Origin: Firm-04 sp045642925
GTDB taxonomy: Bacteria; Bacillota; Clostridia; Oscillospirales; Ruminococcaceae
Assembly (NCBI GenBank): GCA_045642925.1
Contig: JAZUJW010000034.1
Span: forward strand, 1 to 64,000
Reading direction: 5' to 3'
Length of the DNA: 64,000 nt
Below the pieces are notes generated by a model that was not told where the DNA came from, searched no databases, and saw only the letters and a program-made list of their open reading frames with translations. Below are positions 1-8,161 of this stretch, piece after piece. Numbering within the stretch: the first letter of the stretch is position 1; each line of letters starts with the position of its first letter. Position numbers and translations under genes: made by a program.

Positions 1-215
1 GGCAGCGCCCCTGGTCGCCGACCGCAGTCGGCGAAACTCCCTGATTCGTTGTAAGGAAACAGGGGTGTTTCGCGCTCTGCGGAGCGCGACCAGGGGCGCT
101 GCCCCTGGACTCTGCCAAAGGGAATGATTCCCTTTGGAATCCTCAATAAAAGAACCGCCAACATTTTTGCAAAAAATCGAGTAAAACTTTCATTTCGCTT
201 CGCGTGCATAGCCGC
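1..215. repeat. Modular hairpin-rich intergenic repeat, copy 1 (short form)
   Basis: Non-coding stretch made of recognisable modules. A perfect 17-bp inverted repeat (1-17 and 87-103) brackets two internal hairpins: 16-33 (CGCCGAC/GTCGGCG) and 71-88 (CGCGCTC/GAGCGCG). A perfect 23-nt palindrome follows at 115-137 (11-nt arms around one base). The last part (about 181-215, containing TTTCGCTTCGCGTGCATAGCC) recurs in the other copies. The same modules appear at 11668-11945, 13783-13990 and 54340-54655, sometimes inverted or rearranged. No ORF is credible inside it. The copy lies directly downstream of the permease gene that stops at 236. It may be a MITE-like element or a structured-RNA repeat; the sequence alone does not decide. 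Confidence 0.75.
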
Positions 216-235
216 TTTTGTCGGGTACTGCATGA

Positions 236-1078
236 TTAATCATGTAATGGCGCCGCCTCCACAGACTCCATGTGTCGCTGTGCCACAAAATATACCACAA
301 CCTGCGGCACCATCGCCGCCGCACAGATACTCAATACCCGATTCCACGCAAACCCACTGTCCGCATCCATCGACAACTTGATGAATACCGACAACGGATA
401 CCGCATCGGCGTTTTTACATACAACAACGGCCCCATATAATCATTCACCGTCCACAAAAGCTGCAATGTCCCACACGAACACAAAACAGGCTTCAGCATC
501 GGCACCAGCACATACCACAGCGTTTGCAGCGAATTGCATCCGTCCAGCTTCGCCGCATCATCGTAACTGCGCGGTATCCCCCGCATAAACTGCATCACCG
601 CAACCACAAACACCGCATCCCCAGCCAGCGCCGCAGGCACGATCAACGGCAAATACCATGGCGAATCTATCCAGCCCAAACGATGAAATTCCACAAACTG
701 CGGCACATACAACACCGTCTGCGGCAAAAATATCGTCGCAAACAGCAGTGCCATCAGAAATTTCTTGCCGATAAACGAAAACCGCGCAAATCCATAAGCC
801 GTCAGCGTCACAGAACAAAGCGTCAGCAACACCTTCGGAATCGCAAATGCATATGTGTTTCCCATCGCACGCAAAAGATGCATCTGCCCGCCATACACCG
901 CAAATGCACTGCGCCAGCCTTCCAGCGTCGGAGAATGCGGCAAAAGGGATGCATTTGCAAAAATTTCACGATTACTGCGGAATGTCGCACTCAAAAGCCA
1001 CACAAGCGGATAAAGCATAATGCCAGCACCGACAATCAACACAGCATACCGCAAAAATATTCGCACCGCTTTTCTCAT
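236..1078 (-). CDS. Sugar ABC transporter permease, MalG/CUT1 type
   Basis: Inner-membrane permease of 280 residues, the usual size for the second permease of a CUT1 carbohydrate importer. It shows an N-terminal membrane segment (about residues 8-30), several later hydrophobic helices, and a typical EAA loop (DDAAKLDGCNSLQTLWYVLV) that contacts the ATPase. Its ATG overlaps the stop of the upstream permease by 4 bp (ATGA), so the two are translationally coupled. It is last in the operon of binding protein, GH105 hydrolase and two permeases. No ATPase gene is present; many Firmicutes share one MsmX-type ATPase between such importers. The substrate is inferred from the GH105 neighbour to be an unsaturated rhamnogalacturonan or related oligosaccharide. 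Confidence 0.93.
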   Translation of the reverse strand: MRKAVRIFLRYAVLIVGAGIMLYPLVWLLSATFRSNREIFANASLLPHSPTLEGWRSAFAVYGGQMHLLRAMGNTYAFAIPKVLLTLCSVTLTAYGFARFSFIGKKFLMALLFATIFLPQTVLYVPQFVEFHRLGWIDSPWYLPLIVPAALAGDAVFVVAVMQFMRGIPRSYDDAAKLDGCNSLQTLWYVLVPMLKPVLCSCGTLQLLWTVNDYMGPLLYVKTPMRYPLSVFIKLSMDADSGFAWNRVLSICAAAMVPQVVVYFVAQRHMESVEAAPLHD

Positions 1079-1980
1079 TCGGCATCGCCTCCCTCACGGT
1101 AAAATACCCAGAAACGCCGTGAAAATAGCAATGCACCGCTGATAACGGCAGTCACCAGAAACAACACCCATGCCAACGCAGACGCATAACCCATTTCGTA
1201 TGCAGTAAAGGCACTGCGGTACAGCAGAAGCGAGAAAAATGTGGTTGCACCGCGTGGACCGCCGCCCGTAATGACAAACGGCGCATTGAATTCCTGCAAT
1301 GCCGCACAGCACTGCATCAGTATGTTATACCACAAAATCGGCGAAATCATCGGCAGTTTGACGTGCAATAACAGCGAAAAATGTCCTGCACCATCCAGTC
1401 GTGCGGCATCCTCCAAATCCTGCGGAATCTCCTGCAATGCCGCCAGAAACAACAGCATCGGCGAACCAAATTCCCACACGCGCAGAAGCACCAGCACCGC
1501 CATTGCACCCTGCGATGAGGAAAGCCATGGGACAACAGAAATGCCGCACTGCGCCAGCAGATGATTCACCACACCATTCTCCCGAAAGAGCGCCTTCCAT
1601 AGCACTGCCGCCGCCACAGAACCGCCCAGAATCGACGGAAGATAATAGAGTGTGCGGAAGGTGCGGATGCCGCGCACGCGCTTTGTCAGCAAAAGTGCCG
1701 TCAGCAAGGCGAACGTCAGCTTGCACGGCACGACAATGACCATATACAGTAATGTACGCCCCAAGGCGTTCAACGCTTCTGTGCTGTGCAGGATGGAATC
1801 ATAGTTGAAGAAGCCTGTTTTGGTGATGCCGCGGAACAAATGGAAATCGGTGAAGCTTTCCCGCAGAGACCACAGCATCGGAAGCGCCTGAAACAGACAA
1901 AATCCAAGCAGCCACGGCAAAATATAAAGAATATGCCGATTCCGTTTGCAGAAATCGGCGCATTTTCGAAATTGTTTCAT
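1075..1980 (-). CDS. Sugar ABC transporter permease, MalF/CUT1 type
   Basis: Permease of 301 residues with about six membrane helices, the first at roughly residues 17-37 (ILYILPWLLGFCLFQALPML). It has a clear EAA loop (DAARLDGAGHFSLLLHVKLP). The binding-protein-dependent transport fold and length match the first permease (MalF/UgpA-like) of a CUT1 sugar importer. It starts 12 nt after the GH105 stop with an AGGGGAA ribosome site and overlaps the next permease by 4 bp. It should pair with the MalG-like protein to form the channel and be powered by an ATPase encoded elsewhere. Substrate specificity is inference from the operon. Confidence 0.93.
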   Translation of the reverse strand: MKQFRKCADFCKRNRHILYILPWLLGFCLFQALPMLWSLRESFTDFHLFRGITKTGFFNYDSILHSTEALNALGRTLLYMVIVVPCKLTFALLTALLLTKRVRGIRTFRTLYYLPSILGGSVAAAVLWKALFRENGVVNHLLAQCGISVVPWLSSSQGAMAVLVLLRVWEFGSPMLLFLAALQEIPQDLEDAARLDGAGHFSLLLHVKLPMISPILWYNILMQCCAALQEFNAPFVITGGGPRGATTFFSLLLYRSAFTAYEMGYASALAWVLFLVTAVISGALLFSRRFWVFYREGGDAE

Positions 1981-1992
1981 ATATTCCCCTGT

Positions 1993-3087
1993 TCAGCATA
2001 CTTCGCGGCACTGACGCATCGCTTTTTCCGTCCGCAGCCGTTCTGCATAAGCACACATCCATGCCCCGACACCCTTCGGGTCATTGTCTGCAATCGGTTC
2101 GGACAGATAGTAGGCATTGCTTCCATCGCGGCATCGTGTGCCGCCCAAGCCTGCCGCACTGCATATGTCATGCAGCTTTCCGTCCGAAAACTTCGTGCGT
2201 TCGATGGTTTCCAGCATTTCCAGTCCGATTCGGCGCTCATCTGACGAAAAAACGCCCAGTTCAGCGCCGCGCAGAAGCGTGTAGGCAATCATGCAGTTGC
2301 CTGACGTTTCGATGTAGTTGCCGTCCATATGCGGGCGGTCAATGACCTGACAGAGCAAGCCGTTTTCCGCACGATATCCAAGCAGATGTGTCATGGCATC
2401 ACACAGCATCTCGCTGAGTTCCCGCCGCAGTGCATTTTGTGCGGGCGGCAGAAGCGCAAGCGTATCGACCAGCGCCATCAACAGCCATCCTTCCCCGCGC
2501 AGCCAGAATGTCGAAGAAAGCCCCGTCTGCGGATTTGCCCAGATCTGCGTTCGGGTTTCATCCATGCCGTGGTAGTAGAGTCCGCTTTCTGCATCCTGCA
2601 TTTGCTTTTGCACATAGGCAAACCGCATTCGGATATCATCATAAAACAAAGCATTTTCAGCGAAATTTGCATATTCCGCAAGAAATGGCTCTGACATATA
2701 CAGTCCGTCAATCCAGATTTGTTCAGGGTAGATCTGCTTGTGCCAGCAAAGACCGCTTCGCGTGCGCGGATGTGCCGCAAGCTGGGCAGTCTGCCAGTCC
2801 AGCGCTTTGCGGTAGCGCAGTTCGTGCGTCAGTTCATACGCAAAAAACAGCGCCTTGCTGCAATGGAAACTGTCCAGACTATGTGCATCCGTCGGGTAGC
2901 TTGGGAGCGTTCCGTCCGCCATGACACGCGGAGAAAGATAGTTCAGGACAAAATCGGCATAAAAGCGTTCTTTTTCAACCGCATACAATCTGCGGCATCC
3001 CATCAGCACACAGCCGTCCTCATAATTCCAATAATTCTTGAACGGCTGATATTCATTCAGGTATTGCTGAAAAAATTGTTCCGACAT
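1993..3087 (-). CDS. Glycoside hydrolase family 105 (unsaturated rhamnogalacturonyl hydrolase)
   Basis: Protein of 364 residues without signal peptide, so cytoplasmic. It resembles YteR/YesR-type (alpha/alpha)6-barrel hydrolases, which remove the unsaturated uronic acid left at the non-reducing end by rhamnogalacturonan lyases. Family landmarks include WNYEDG near the N-terminus, QIWIDGLYM (containing the catalytic Asp of the family), YHGMDE, FWLRGEGW and KGVGAWM near the C-terminus. It is encoded between the binding protein and the permeases: its start overlaps the end of the binding-protein gene by 31 bp and has a GGGAGA ribosome site. The context fits import of pectin-derived oligosaccharides followed by intracellular cleavage. 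GH88 or another GH105 substrate (for example ulvan or xanthan fragments) remains possible. Confidence 0.88.
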   Translation of the reverse strand: MSEQFFQQYLNEYQPFKNYWNYEDGCVLMGCRRLYAVEKERFYADFVLNYLSPRVMADGTLPSYPTDAHSLDSFHCSKALFFAYELTHELRYRKALDWQTAQLAAHPRTRSGLCWHKQIYPEQIWIDGLYMSEPFLAEYANFAENALFYDDIRMRFAYVQKQMQDAESGLYYHGMDETRTQIWANPQTGLSSTFWLRGEGWLLMALVDTLALLPPAQNALRRELSEMLCDAMTHLLGYRAENGLLCQVIDRPHMDGNYIETSGNCMIAYTLLRGAELGVFSSDERRIGLEMLETIERTKFSDGKLHDICSAAGLGGTRCRDGSNAYYLSEPIADNDPKGVGAWMCAYAERLRTEKAMRQCREVC

Positions 3088-4382
3088 AATGTTTCTCCCG
3101 CAAGGACAGTCTGAATTCCGACATACAGTCGTTCTGCCGCTTGAGAAACCGAATAATCACCATAGCTGAGTCCCGTGAACACGTCCTCGTAGACACCGTT
3201 CACGCCTTTGAGTGCTGCATTTTCAAAATCGGATTGCATTTGGAAGCAGTTCCACGCCTGCATACGGCGATTTGCTTCCGCGGTCATGTCCCCAAACAGT
3301 CCCGCCTCGTCACAGATTTGATAAGCTGCATGATTCAGCGGCACGCCGCGCTCTGTACCGAGCGTTTTGACGGCAGATTCCGCTTGCAGCAGATATTGTA
3401 TCAGCATCGCACAGGCATCGGGCGACTGCGTGTGCTTGGAAATGGCGAATCCAAGAGCAATTTTAGAAAATCCGCCGTGGTATGCACCGAGGTCTGTGAA
3501 GTAGTCGCCCACCGTGAGGGCTTGCCCATCCGCAAGTGCATCCTGAAATTTGCCGGCAGAGGAATCCCATTCGAAAATCCCTGCATAGCGCCCTTCGATC
3601 CAGTTTTCGTCTTTGTCGAAGCTATCCGCACCGCCGTCTGCAATTTTTGAAAGCGGCGGAATGACATGATTTTTTTCCATGTCATCCAGCATGGCGAGTC
3701 CTGCGGCAAGTTCTTCCTGCGAATATTGCAGTTTGCCGTCTGCCGTCCACTCACGCCCGTACTGTGATTGCAGCAGATACACCAAAAACAGCATTCGGTC
3801 ATACCAACCGAGTGCCAGTGGATAATATGCATCGCCAAGCTGCGACTGAAAGACCGTACCCGCCGCCTGCAAATCAGCAAAGGAAGCAGGGATATCCAGT
3901 CCAGCCGCCGCAAACGTGTCTGCATTCCAGAAAAATACACGTCCTGTCATGCTCACAGGCAGACAGCAGAGCGCATCGTCTACAGTACAAAGCGACAGCG
4001 CATCCGTGTCATACTGGGCTAAATCAAGAAATTCCGTCATTTCATTCAGGTCAAGGAAACCGCTTTGCGCCGAAGTGAAATCGGCAAGCCAATTCTGGTT
4101 GACTTGCAGGACATCCGCCTCGGTTTCAGCATATACGGCGGCGGCGGTCGCTTCCTCCCACCCATTCCAAGCGCCGTACTCGCACTCCACACGGATTTCG
4201 GGATGCTCCGCCATAAACTGTGAAACTGCATTCATGGTTGCACGATGTCTTGCGTCCCCGCCCCACCACGAAAAACGAATCATCGTTTGTGCAGGATCCG
4301 GCGTTTGCGCACAGCCCATGCAGGAGAGCATGGATGCAGCCAATGCAGCAGCCATGCAAGCCGCCCCCAAACGTCTACGCAT
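3057..4382 (-). CDS. Sugar ABC transporter substrate-binding lipoprotein
   Basis: Extracellular solute-binding protein of 441 residues, family 1 type. The N-terminus is a lipoprotein signal (Arg-rich start, hydrophobic core, candidate lipobox cysteines at residues 21 and 24), so it should be tethered outside the membrane. The body has typical binding-protein features: IRFSWWGGDARH after the signal, NQNWLADF, and GFAISKHTQ. It is the first gene of the operon and is preceded by a perfect TTGACA-N17-TATAAT promoter (4413-4441). Its 3' end overlaps the GH105 gene by 31 bp. It would deliver oligosaccharide to the two downstream permeases. Confidence 0.92.
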   Translation of the reverse strand: MRRRLGAACMAAALAASMLSCMGCAQTPDPAQTMIRFSWWGGDARHRATMNAVSQFMAEHPEIRVECEYGAWNGWEEATAAAVYAETEADVLQVNQNWLADFTSAQSGFLDLNEMTEFLDLAQYDTDALSLCTVDDALCCLPVSMTGRVFFWNADTFAAAGLDIPASFADLQAAGTVFQSQLGDAYYPLALGWYDRMLFLVYLLQSQYGREWTADGKLQYSQEELAAGLAMLDDMEKNHVIPPLSKIADGGADSFDKDENWIEGRYAGIFEWDSSAGKFQDALADGQALTVGDYFTDLGAYHGGFSKIALGFAISKHTQSPDACAMLIQYLLQAESAVKTLGTERGVPLNHAAYQICDEAGLFGDMTAEANRRMQAWNCFQMQSDFENAALKGVNGVYEDVFTGLSYGDYSVSQAAERLYVGIQTVLAGETLCRNNFFSNT

Positions 4383-4412
4383 TGCATCACCGCTTTTTAA
4401 GATTCTTCATTT

Positions 4413-4441
4413 ATTATACTGAATTTTCACAGAAATGTCAA
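4413..4441 (-). promoter_or_regulatory. SigA promoter of the ABC/GH105 operon
   Basis: On the minus strand TTGACA (4436-4441), 17-nt spacer and TATAAT (4413-4418). It lies 31 bp upstream of the binding-protein ATG. Both hexamers match the consensus exactly. Confidence 0.85.
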
Positions 4442-4670
4442 TGTGGTATTATCCTCGAAAACTGACACATTTTATGGCAGAAGTGCCTATGTATCAGACA
4501 AAAAGAAAGGTATATACCATTATTTTATCATCAGAACTAATTATGAAACGAAAGAAGATACTAAGAATTTCTTAAGATTTACGAATAAAAAAATAACTGT
4601 TTATTTTCAACAGATTCTTTTGCGAATATCTTTCAATAAACACCGAACACCCAAAAATGATGAAAATGGA
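4442..4670. other. AT-rich gap between divergent promoters
   Basis: Gap between the promoters of the ABC operon and of the plus-strand LRR gene. It is AT-rich and holds only a short ORF without a plausible ribosome site. I see no hairpin or repeat that stands out; it could carry regulator sites. Confidence 0.5.
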
Positions 4671-4699
4671 TTGACATGCGCAAAAGAATTGATTATAAT
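4671..4699 (+). promoter_or_regulatory. SigA promoter of the papain-like/dockerin/LRR gene
   Basis: TTGACA (4671-4676), 17-nt spacer, TATAAT (4694-4699), both consensus. It precedes the AGGAG ribosome site at 4729-4733. This shows that translation must begin at 4745 and not at the upstream in-frame ATG at 4676, which lies inside the promoter. Confidence 0.88.
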
Positions 4700-4744
4700 A
4701 TAATCGATGCATCAAACAATACACAATTAGGAGTGAAAATTACA

Positions 4745-6505
4745 ATGAATATTATGAAAAAAGCAGCAACCGCTGCCCTCGCGCTCACTTTGACCATGAG
4801 CGCAGCCGTCAGCACCGTAGACAGCCTTTCCGCTATTAAAGCATCCGCTTTCTATTCGAAGGGCTATTCCATGATGAGCATTCGTCAGAACTGGACACAG
4901 TTCCAGAATGAAGAAATGGCAAAGTTCCCCCAGACCAAAAACGGCAAGCAGTGCTATTGGAACAGCGGCAATCCCAATTCTTATACCCAGACTGCAAACG
5001 GTGCAAAAGACAATTCCTTCACCGCTCCGTTCCAATATTTTGATGGTTCTACCTTCAAATTCTCTGATAACCGCTATATCGTAGGTGTCATGGAGCCGAC
5101 AGACGGTTTTGCTGCAAAGCTGCAGTCCGACCTCTTCCAGACTCCGTTCATGGCACGTACCGAAATTTCCAGTTGTCAGTACACTGCCGTAGACGGCAAG
5201 AAATACCTCTATGAGCCGCGTATCGGTGACGTTGTCAGCATTACCGTTGGCAACAGATACTATTCTGTTTTCGTCACATATGTCAGCGGCAACACCGTAA
5301 AAGTTACTTACTGCGATGGCAACAACAGCTGTGCAATCCACTGGAATGTCAGCTCGATTGACGGCAAAACCATCACAACTGCATACTTGCAGAGCTATGC
5401 TGACTGGTTCGACCGTCCTCTGACCTGCGGCGACCTGAACCTTGACAACAAGATCACCTCTGCCGATGCAACGATTTTCGACACCACAATGGGTACTTAC
5501 GGCAACACCATCGGCGATTGCCCGCGTGCTGTATACGATGTCAACAACGACAACAGAGTTGACGAGAAGGACAGCAATGCAATCCGTTACACCAGCAGCA
5601 TCGAGACAATTCCGATCGCACAGGATGACGTTACCTCTTATCGTTGGAATGAGATGGATTCCAATGGCTTCCGTTTCTCTGACGGCAGCTACTACATCAA
5701 GAATTCCAGCGGCGGTGTTACCTTCCTTGGTTTGAGCGATTCGACCGTGAAGAACTACACCATGATGAGCCGTGTATACAACAGCAACGACAAGAAGTAT
5801 TATGATGTTACTGAAATCGGCTATTCCGGTCTGAGAGGCCCGTCGAATTCGGCACTGAAGAATATTTCGACGCTGACGATCGCTCCTACCGTAAAGAAGA
5901 TCAACAGCTATGCATTCTACAACTGCAACCTGACCGAACTGAAGATTCCGACGAACTCGGAACTGACATACATTGACAACTACGCTTTCAATGGCGCTCA
6001 CGTTTCGAAGCTTGACCTCTCTAGCGCAACCAAGCTGACCTCTGTTGGTACTTATGTATTTGCCAACAACACCTCTCTGATCAATCTGACACTGCCGTAC
6101 AGCCTGGTATCTCTCAATACCGGTGCTTGCTCCAACTGCAACCAGCTGACGCAGGTAACAGTAATGGGTGACAGATATCATTATTCTCCTCTGAAGGAGA
6201 TCGGCAACTATGCATTTGAAGGCTGCACGCAGCTCAGACGCATTGACCTGCCGAACAACAACGGCACACTGAAGCTTGGTTTGAGTGCAGCGACATTCTC
6301 CAGCAATCCGATGAATGTCTGCACGCTGTATCTGCCGAATGATACTGGTACGGCAAGAACCATCGTGCTGAGAGGCAATGATGTGACGCTGTTCAAGAAC
6401 AGAAAGCTTCTGATCAACTGTGGCAGATGCATCATCAAGGATCAGTACGGCAATGAACTTGGCCGCAACAATTCCATCAGCAACACCACAGTTACCCCTC
6501 GATAA
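4745..6505 (+). CDS. Secreted papain-like domain/dockerin/LRR protein, active site apparently lost
   Basis: Protein of 586 residues starting at the ATG 11 nt after AGGAG. A signal peptide (about 1-36, ending ASA) is followed by a papain-like (CHAP/NlpC-type) domain (about 40-215), a dockerin (about 228-285, CGDLNLDNKITSAD and DVNNDNRVDEKD), and BspA-type leucine-rich repeats (about 350-560). It is a clear paralogue of the protein at 13992-15782. In the alignment, that protein's catalytic Cys in QCIGFAYQL corresponds to Thr119 here (PTDGFAAKL), and its His in LHSIFIT corresponds to Tyr173 (YYSVFVT). The domain is therefore probably non-catalytic and may bind rather than cleave. The dockerin predicts attachment to a surface scaffoldin. 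The dockerin sits in the middle of the chain, which is unusual. Confidence 0.85.
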   Translation: MNIMKKAATAALALTLTMSAAVSTVDSLSAIKASAFYSKGYSMMSIRQNWTQFQNEEMAKFPQTKNGKQCYWNSGNPNSYTQTANGAKDNSFTAPFQYFDGSTFKFSDNRYIVGVMEPTDGFAAKLQSDLFQTPFMARTEISSCQYTAVDGKKYLYEPRIGDVVSITVGNRYYSVFVTYVSGNTVKVTYCDGNNSCAIHWNVSSIDGKTITTAYLQSYADWFDRPLTCGDLNLDNKITSADATIFDTTMGTYGNTIGDCPRAVYDVNNDNRVDEKDSNAIRYTSSIETIPIAQDDVTSYRWNEMDSNGFRFSDGSYYIKNSSGGVTFLGLSDSTVKNYTMMSRVYNSNDKKYYDVTEIGYSGLRGPSNSALKNISTLTIAPTVKKINSYAFYNCNLTELKIPTNSELTYIDNYAFNGAHVSKLDLSSATKLTSVGTYVFANNTSLINLTLPYSLVSLNTGACSNCNQLTQVTVMGDRYHYSPLKEIGNYAFEGCTQLRRIDLPNNNGTLKLGLSAATFSSNPMNVCTLYLPNDTGTARTIVLRGNDVTLFKNRKLLINCGRCIIKDQYGNELGRNNSISNTTVTPR

Positions 6506-6522
6506 TCGCGTAAAATGATGAA

Positions 6523-6550
6523 GGCCTGCCGCAAAAGCGGCAGGCTTTCT
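6523..6550 (+). terminator. Rho-independent terminator after the LRR gene
   Basis: Perfect 9-bp stem GCCTGCCGC/GCGGCAGGC with an AAAA loop, then TTTCTGTT. It lies 18 nt downstream of the stop codon at 6505. Confidence 0.88.
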
Positions 6551-6570
6551 GTTATGTCAATATAAGGATG

Positions 6571-6650
6571 AGGAGTTCAGGGAGAATTGATTCCCTTTGG
6601 AATCCTCATGATGGGGCGCGGGATATGCTTTCCATTTCCTTTGGAATCAT
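6571..6650. repeat. Fragments of the intergenic repeat family
   Basis: Contains GATTCCCTTTGGAATCCTCA (about 6588-6607) and a second partial CCTTTGGAATCAT (6638-6650), matching the module around the 23-nt palindrome of copies 1 and 5. The flanking hairpins are missing, so this looks like a decayed copy. Confidence 0.5.
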
Positions 6651-6654
6651 TACG

Positions 6655-6689
6655 AAAAACCCGCCGTCATTTCTATGACAGCGGGTTTT
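6655..6689 (-). terminator. Rho-independent terminator of the mazG-hup-rqcP operon
   Basis: Read on the minus strand, the stem AACCCGC(T/C)GTCAT with a 4-nt loop ends in a run of Ts. It lies 14 nt after the rqcP stop at 6703. The stem is A-rich on its left arm, so it may also work on the plus strand. Confidence 0.82.
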
Positions 6690-6702
6690 CATTACTTCGG
6701 TA

Positions 6703-6945
6703 TTACGGCTCAATCGTATAAAGCTCTGCCGCGTTTTCCTTCGTCACATACTCCGTAATCGCTGTGACCTTCACACGCATCGTCCTCGCACCAAGGGTAA
6801 TCGCTATCACATCTCCCAGCTTTACTTCATAGGAGGCACGCGCAACATTCCCATTCACCGTCACCCTGCCTGCATCACAAGCTTCATTCGCAACGGTTCG
6901 GCGCTTCATCAGCCGCGAAACCTTCAGATACTTGTCAAGCCGCAT
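6703..6945 (-). CDS. rqcP: S4-domain ribosome quality control factor RqcP
   Basis: Protein of 80 residues consisting of one S4 RNA-binding domain (MRLDKYLKVSRLMKRRTVAN, then GRVTVNGNVARASYEV and GDVI). This is the YabO/RqcP family. In Bacillus subtilis RqcP binds stalled 50S subunits near helix 69 and helps RqcH add C-terminal alanine tails. It starts one nucleotide after the HU stop with no strong ribosome site, so it is probably coupled to HU translation. The order mazG-hup-rqcP resembles the B. subtilis mazG-yabN-yabO region. The partner rqcH lies at the other end of this window. Confidence 0.9.
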   Translation of the reverse strand: MRLDKYLKVSRLMKRRTVANEACDAGRVTVNGNVARASYEVKLGDVIAITLGARTMRVKVTAITEYVTKENAAELYTIEP

Positions 6946-6946
6946 C

Positions 6947-7222
6947 TTATTTGTTGACGGCTTCCTTCAGTGTCTTAGATGCACGGAAAGCAGGTGCCTT
7001 CTTTGCAGGTGTGGTCATCGGCTTGCCTGTACGCGGATTCTTCGTTTCCTTTGCCTTGCGCTCATGAATCTCAAAAGTACCAAAGCCGGTCAGGTGCACT
7101 TTCTCACCAGCCATCAGAGATTCTACGAGAACTTCCGTGACGAGGGTCAAAGCCTCATCTGCTTCCTTACGGGTGCACTTACCCTTCTGTGCCAACGCAG
7201 TAATCAGTTCAATCTTAGTCAT
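6947..7222 (-). CDS. hup: HU family DNA-binding protein
   Basis: Protein of 91 residues with the complete HU fold: MTKIELITALAQKG at the N-terminus, GEKVHLTGFGTFEIHERKA in the first sheet, the DNA-binding arm NPRTGKPMTTPAKKAPAF, and a C-terminal SKTLKEAVN helix. It should be a nucleoid protein that bends DNA as a homodimer. The ribosome site GGAGG lies 10 nt before the ATG. The 114-nt gap from mazG contains two small hairpins (an AGTGCG/CGCACT pair near 7280-7296), so HU may also have its own expression control. Confidence 0.96.
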   Translation of the reverse strand: MTKIELITALAQKGKCTRKEADEALTLVTEVLVESLMAGEKVHLTGFGTFEIHERKAKETKNPRTGKPMTTPAKKAPAFRASKTLKEAVNK

Positions 7223-7336
7223 GTTAATACATCCTCCACATTTCGCTTTTTTCTCTGCACATATATACGTTTGCAGTGAAGTGCGTGAATCGCACTCCTG
7301 CTCTATTCAAACCGCTAAAGCGGAAAGAGCCTTGTT

Positions 7337-8161
7337 TCACGGCGTTTCTGTTTCTTTCGCCTTCGCCCAATAAGTATCAAGGATTTCAAGTGAAAGGTCA
7401 GGCATATCCTTTCCTTCTTCACGCACCAGCGCTTCTGTTTTTGCAAAACGGCTCTTAAACTTCTCAGAAGAAGCACGAAGCGCGGTCTCTGCATCAATGC
7501 CCAGCTTTCGCGCAACATTGACCACAGAAAATAACAGGTCCCCCAGTTCAGCTTCCATTTGTGCCTTGTCCCCTGCCTGCATCGCTTCCCGCAATTCCTG
7601 CGTTTCACTTTCAATGCATGGGAAGGCGGCTTCTGCACTGTCCCAGTCCATTCCTGCACGACCTGCACGCTTTCCCAGCTTCTGCGCATACATCAGTGCC
7701 GGAAGTGCTTTGCACACGCCTTCCAGCGTGTCCGTGTAAGTCGTCTGTTCCTTGGTCTGCTTCTTGATGGCATCCCAGTTCTTGAGTACCTCACCGCTGT
7801 CCGAAACTGTCACATCGCCAAATACATGAGGATGGCGGATAATCAGCTTGCGGCAAAGTTCATCACAGATATCATCGAACTCAAAATGTTCCTGTTCTGC
7901 TTCGATTTCACAGTGGAAAACAACTTGCAGCAGGACATCGCCAAGTTCTTCGCGCATCATCGGAACACTTTCCGCATCAATCGCCTCGATCGCTTCATAG
8001 CATTCTTCGAGGAAATCAGCACGGATGCTTGCGTGTGTCTGTTCCTTATCCCACGGACAGCCGTTTTCGCTCCGCAAGATTTTCATAACCGCCAGCAATT
8101 CCTGAATGCCGTAATGCGGCAGATTTTTCAGCGCGTCTACAGAAATGTCTGTCTGACTCAT
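7337..8161 (-). CDS. mazG: Nucleoside triphosphate pyrophosphohydrolase MazG
   Basis: Protein of 274 residues with two MazG repeats. The first has the signature GCPWDKEQTHASIRADFLEE and the metal-binding EEL/GDVLLQVVFH helices. The second has the equivalent EAELGDLLFSVVNVARKLGID. MazG hydrolyses NTPs and dNTPs to NMP and pyrophosphate, removing aberrant nucleotides. It is the first gene of the operon with hup and rqcP. The only good promoter (8171-8199) places the transcription start within a few bases of the ATG, and no Shine-Dalgarno sequence is visible, so the mRNA may be leaderless. Confidence 0.95.
   Translation of the reverse strand: MSQTDISVDALKNLPHYGIQELLAVMKILRSENGCPWDKEQTHASIRADFLEECYEAIEAIDAESVPMMREELGDVLLQVVFHCEIEAEQEHFEFDDICDELCRKLIIRHPHVFGDVTVSDSGEVLKNWDAIKKQTKEQTTYTDTLEGVCKALPALMYAQKLGKRAGRAGMDWDSAEAAFPCIESETQELREAMQAGDKAQMEAELGDLLFSVVNVARKLGIDAETALRASSEKFKSRFAKTEALVREEGKDMPDLSLEILDTYWAKAKETETP

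Noticed and set aside
4676..4744. Upstream in-frame ATG extension of the papain-like/dockerin/LRR protein
   Set aside because: The ATG at 4676 lies inside the promoter (-35 at 4671, -10 at 4694) and would bury the signal peptide.
4727..6181. Minus-strand open frame of 484 codons
   Set aside because: Antisense to the papain-like/dockerin/LRR gene; no motif and covers that gene's ribosome site.
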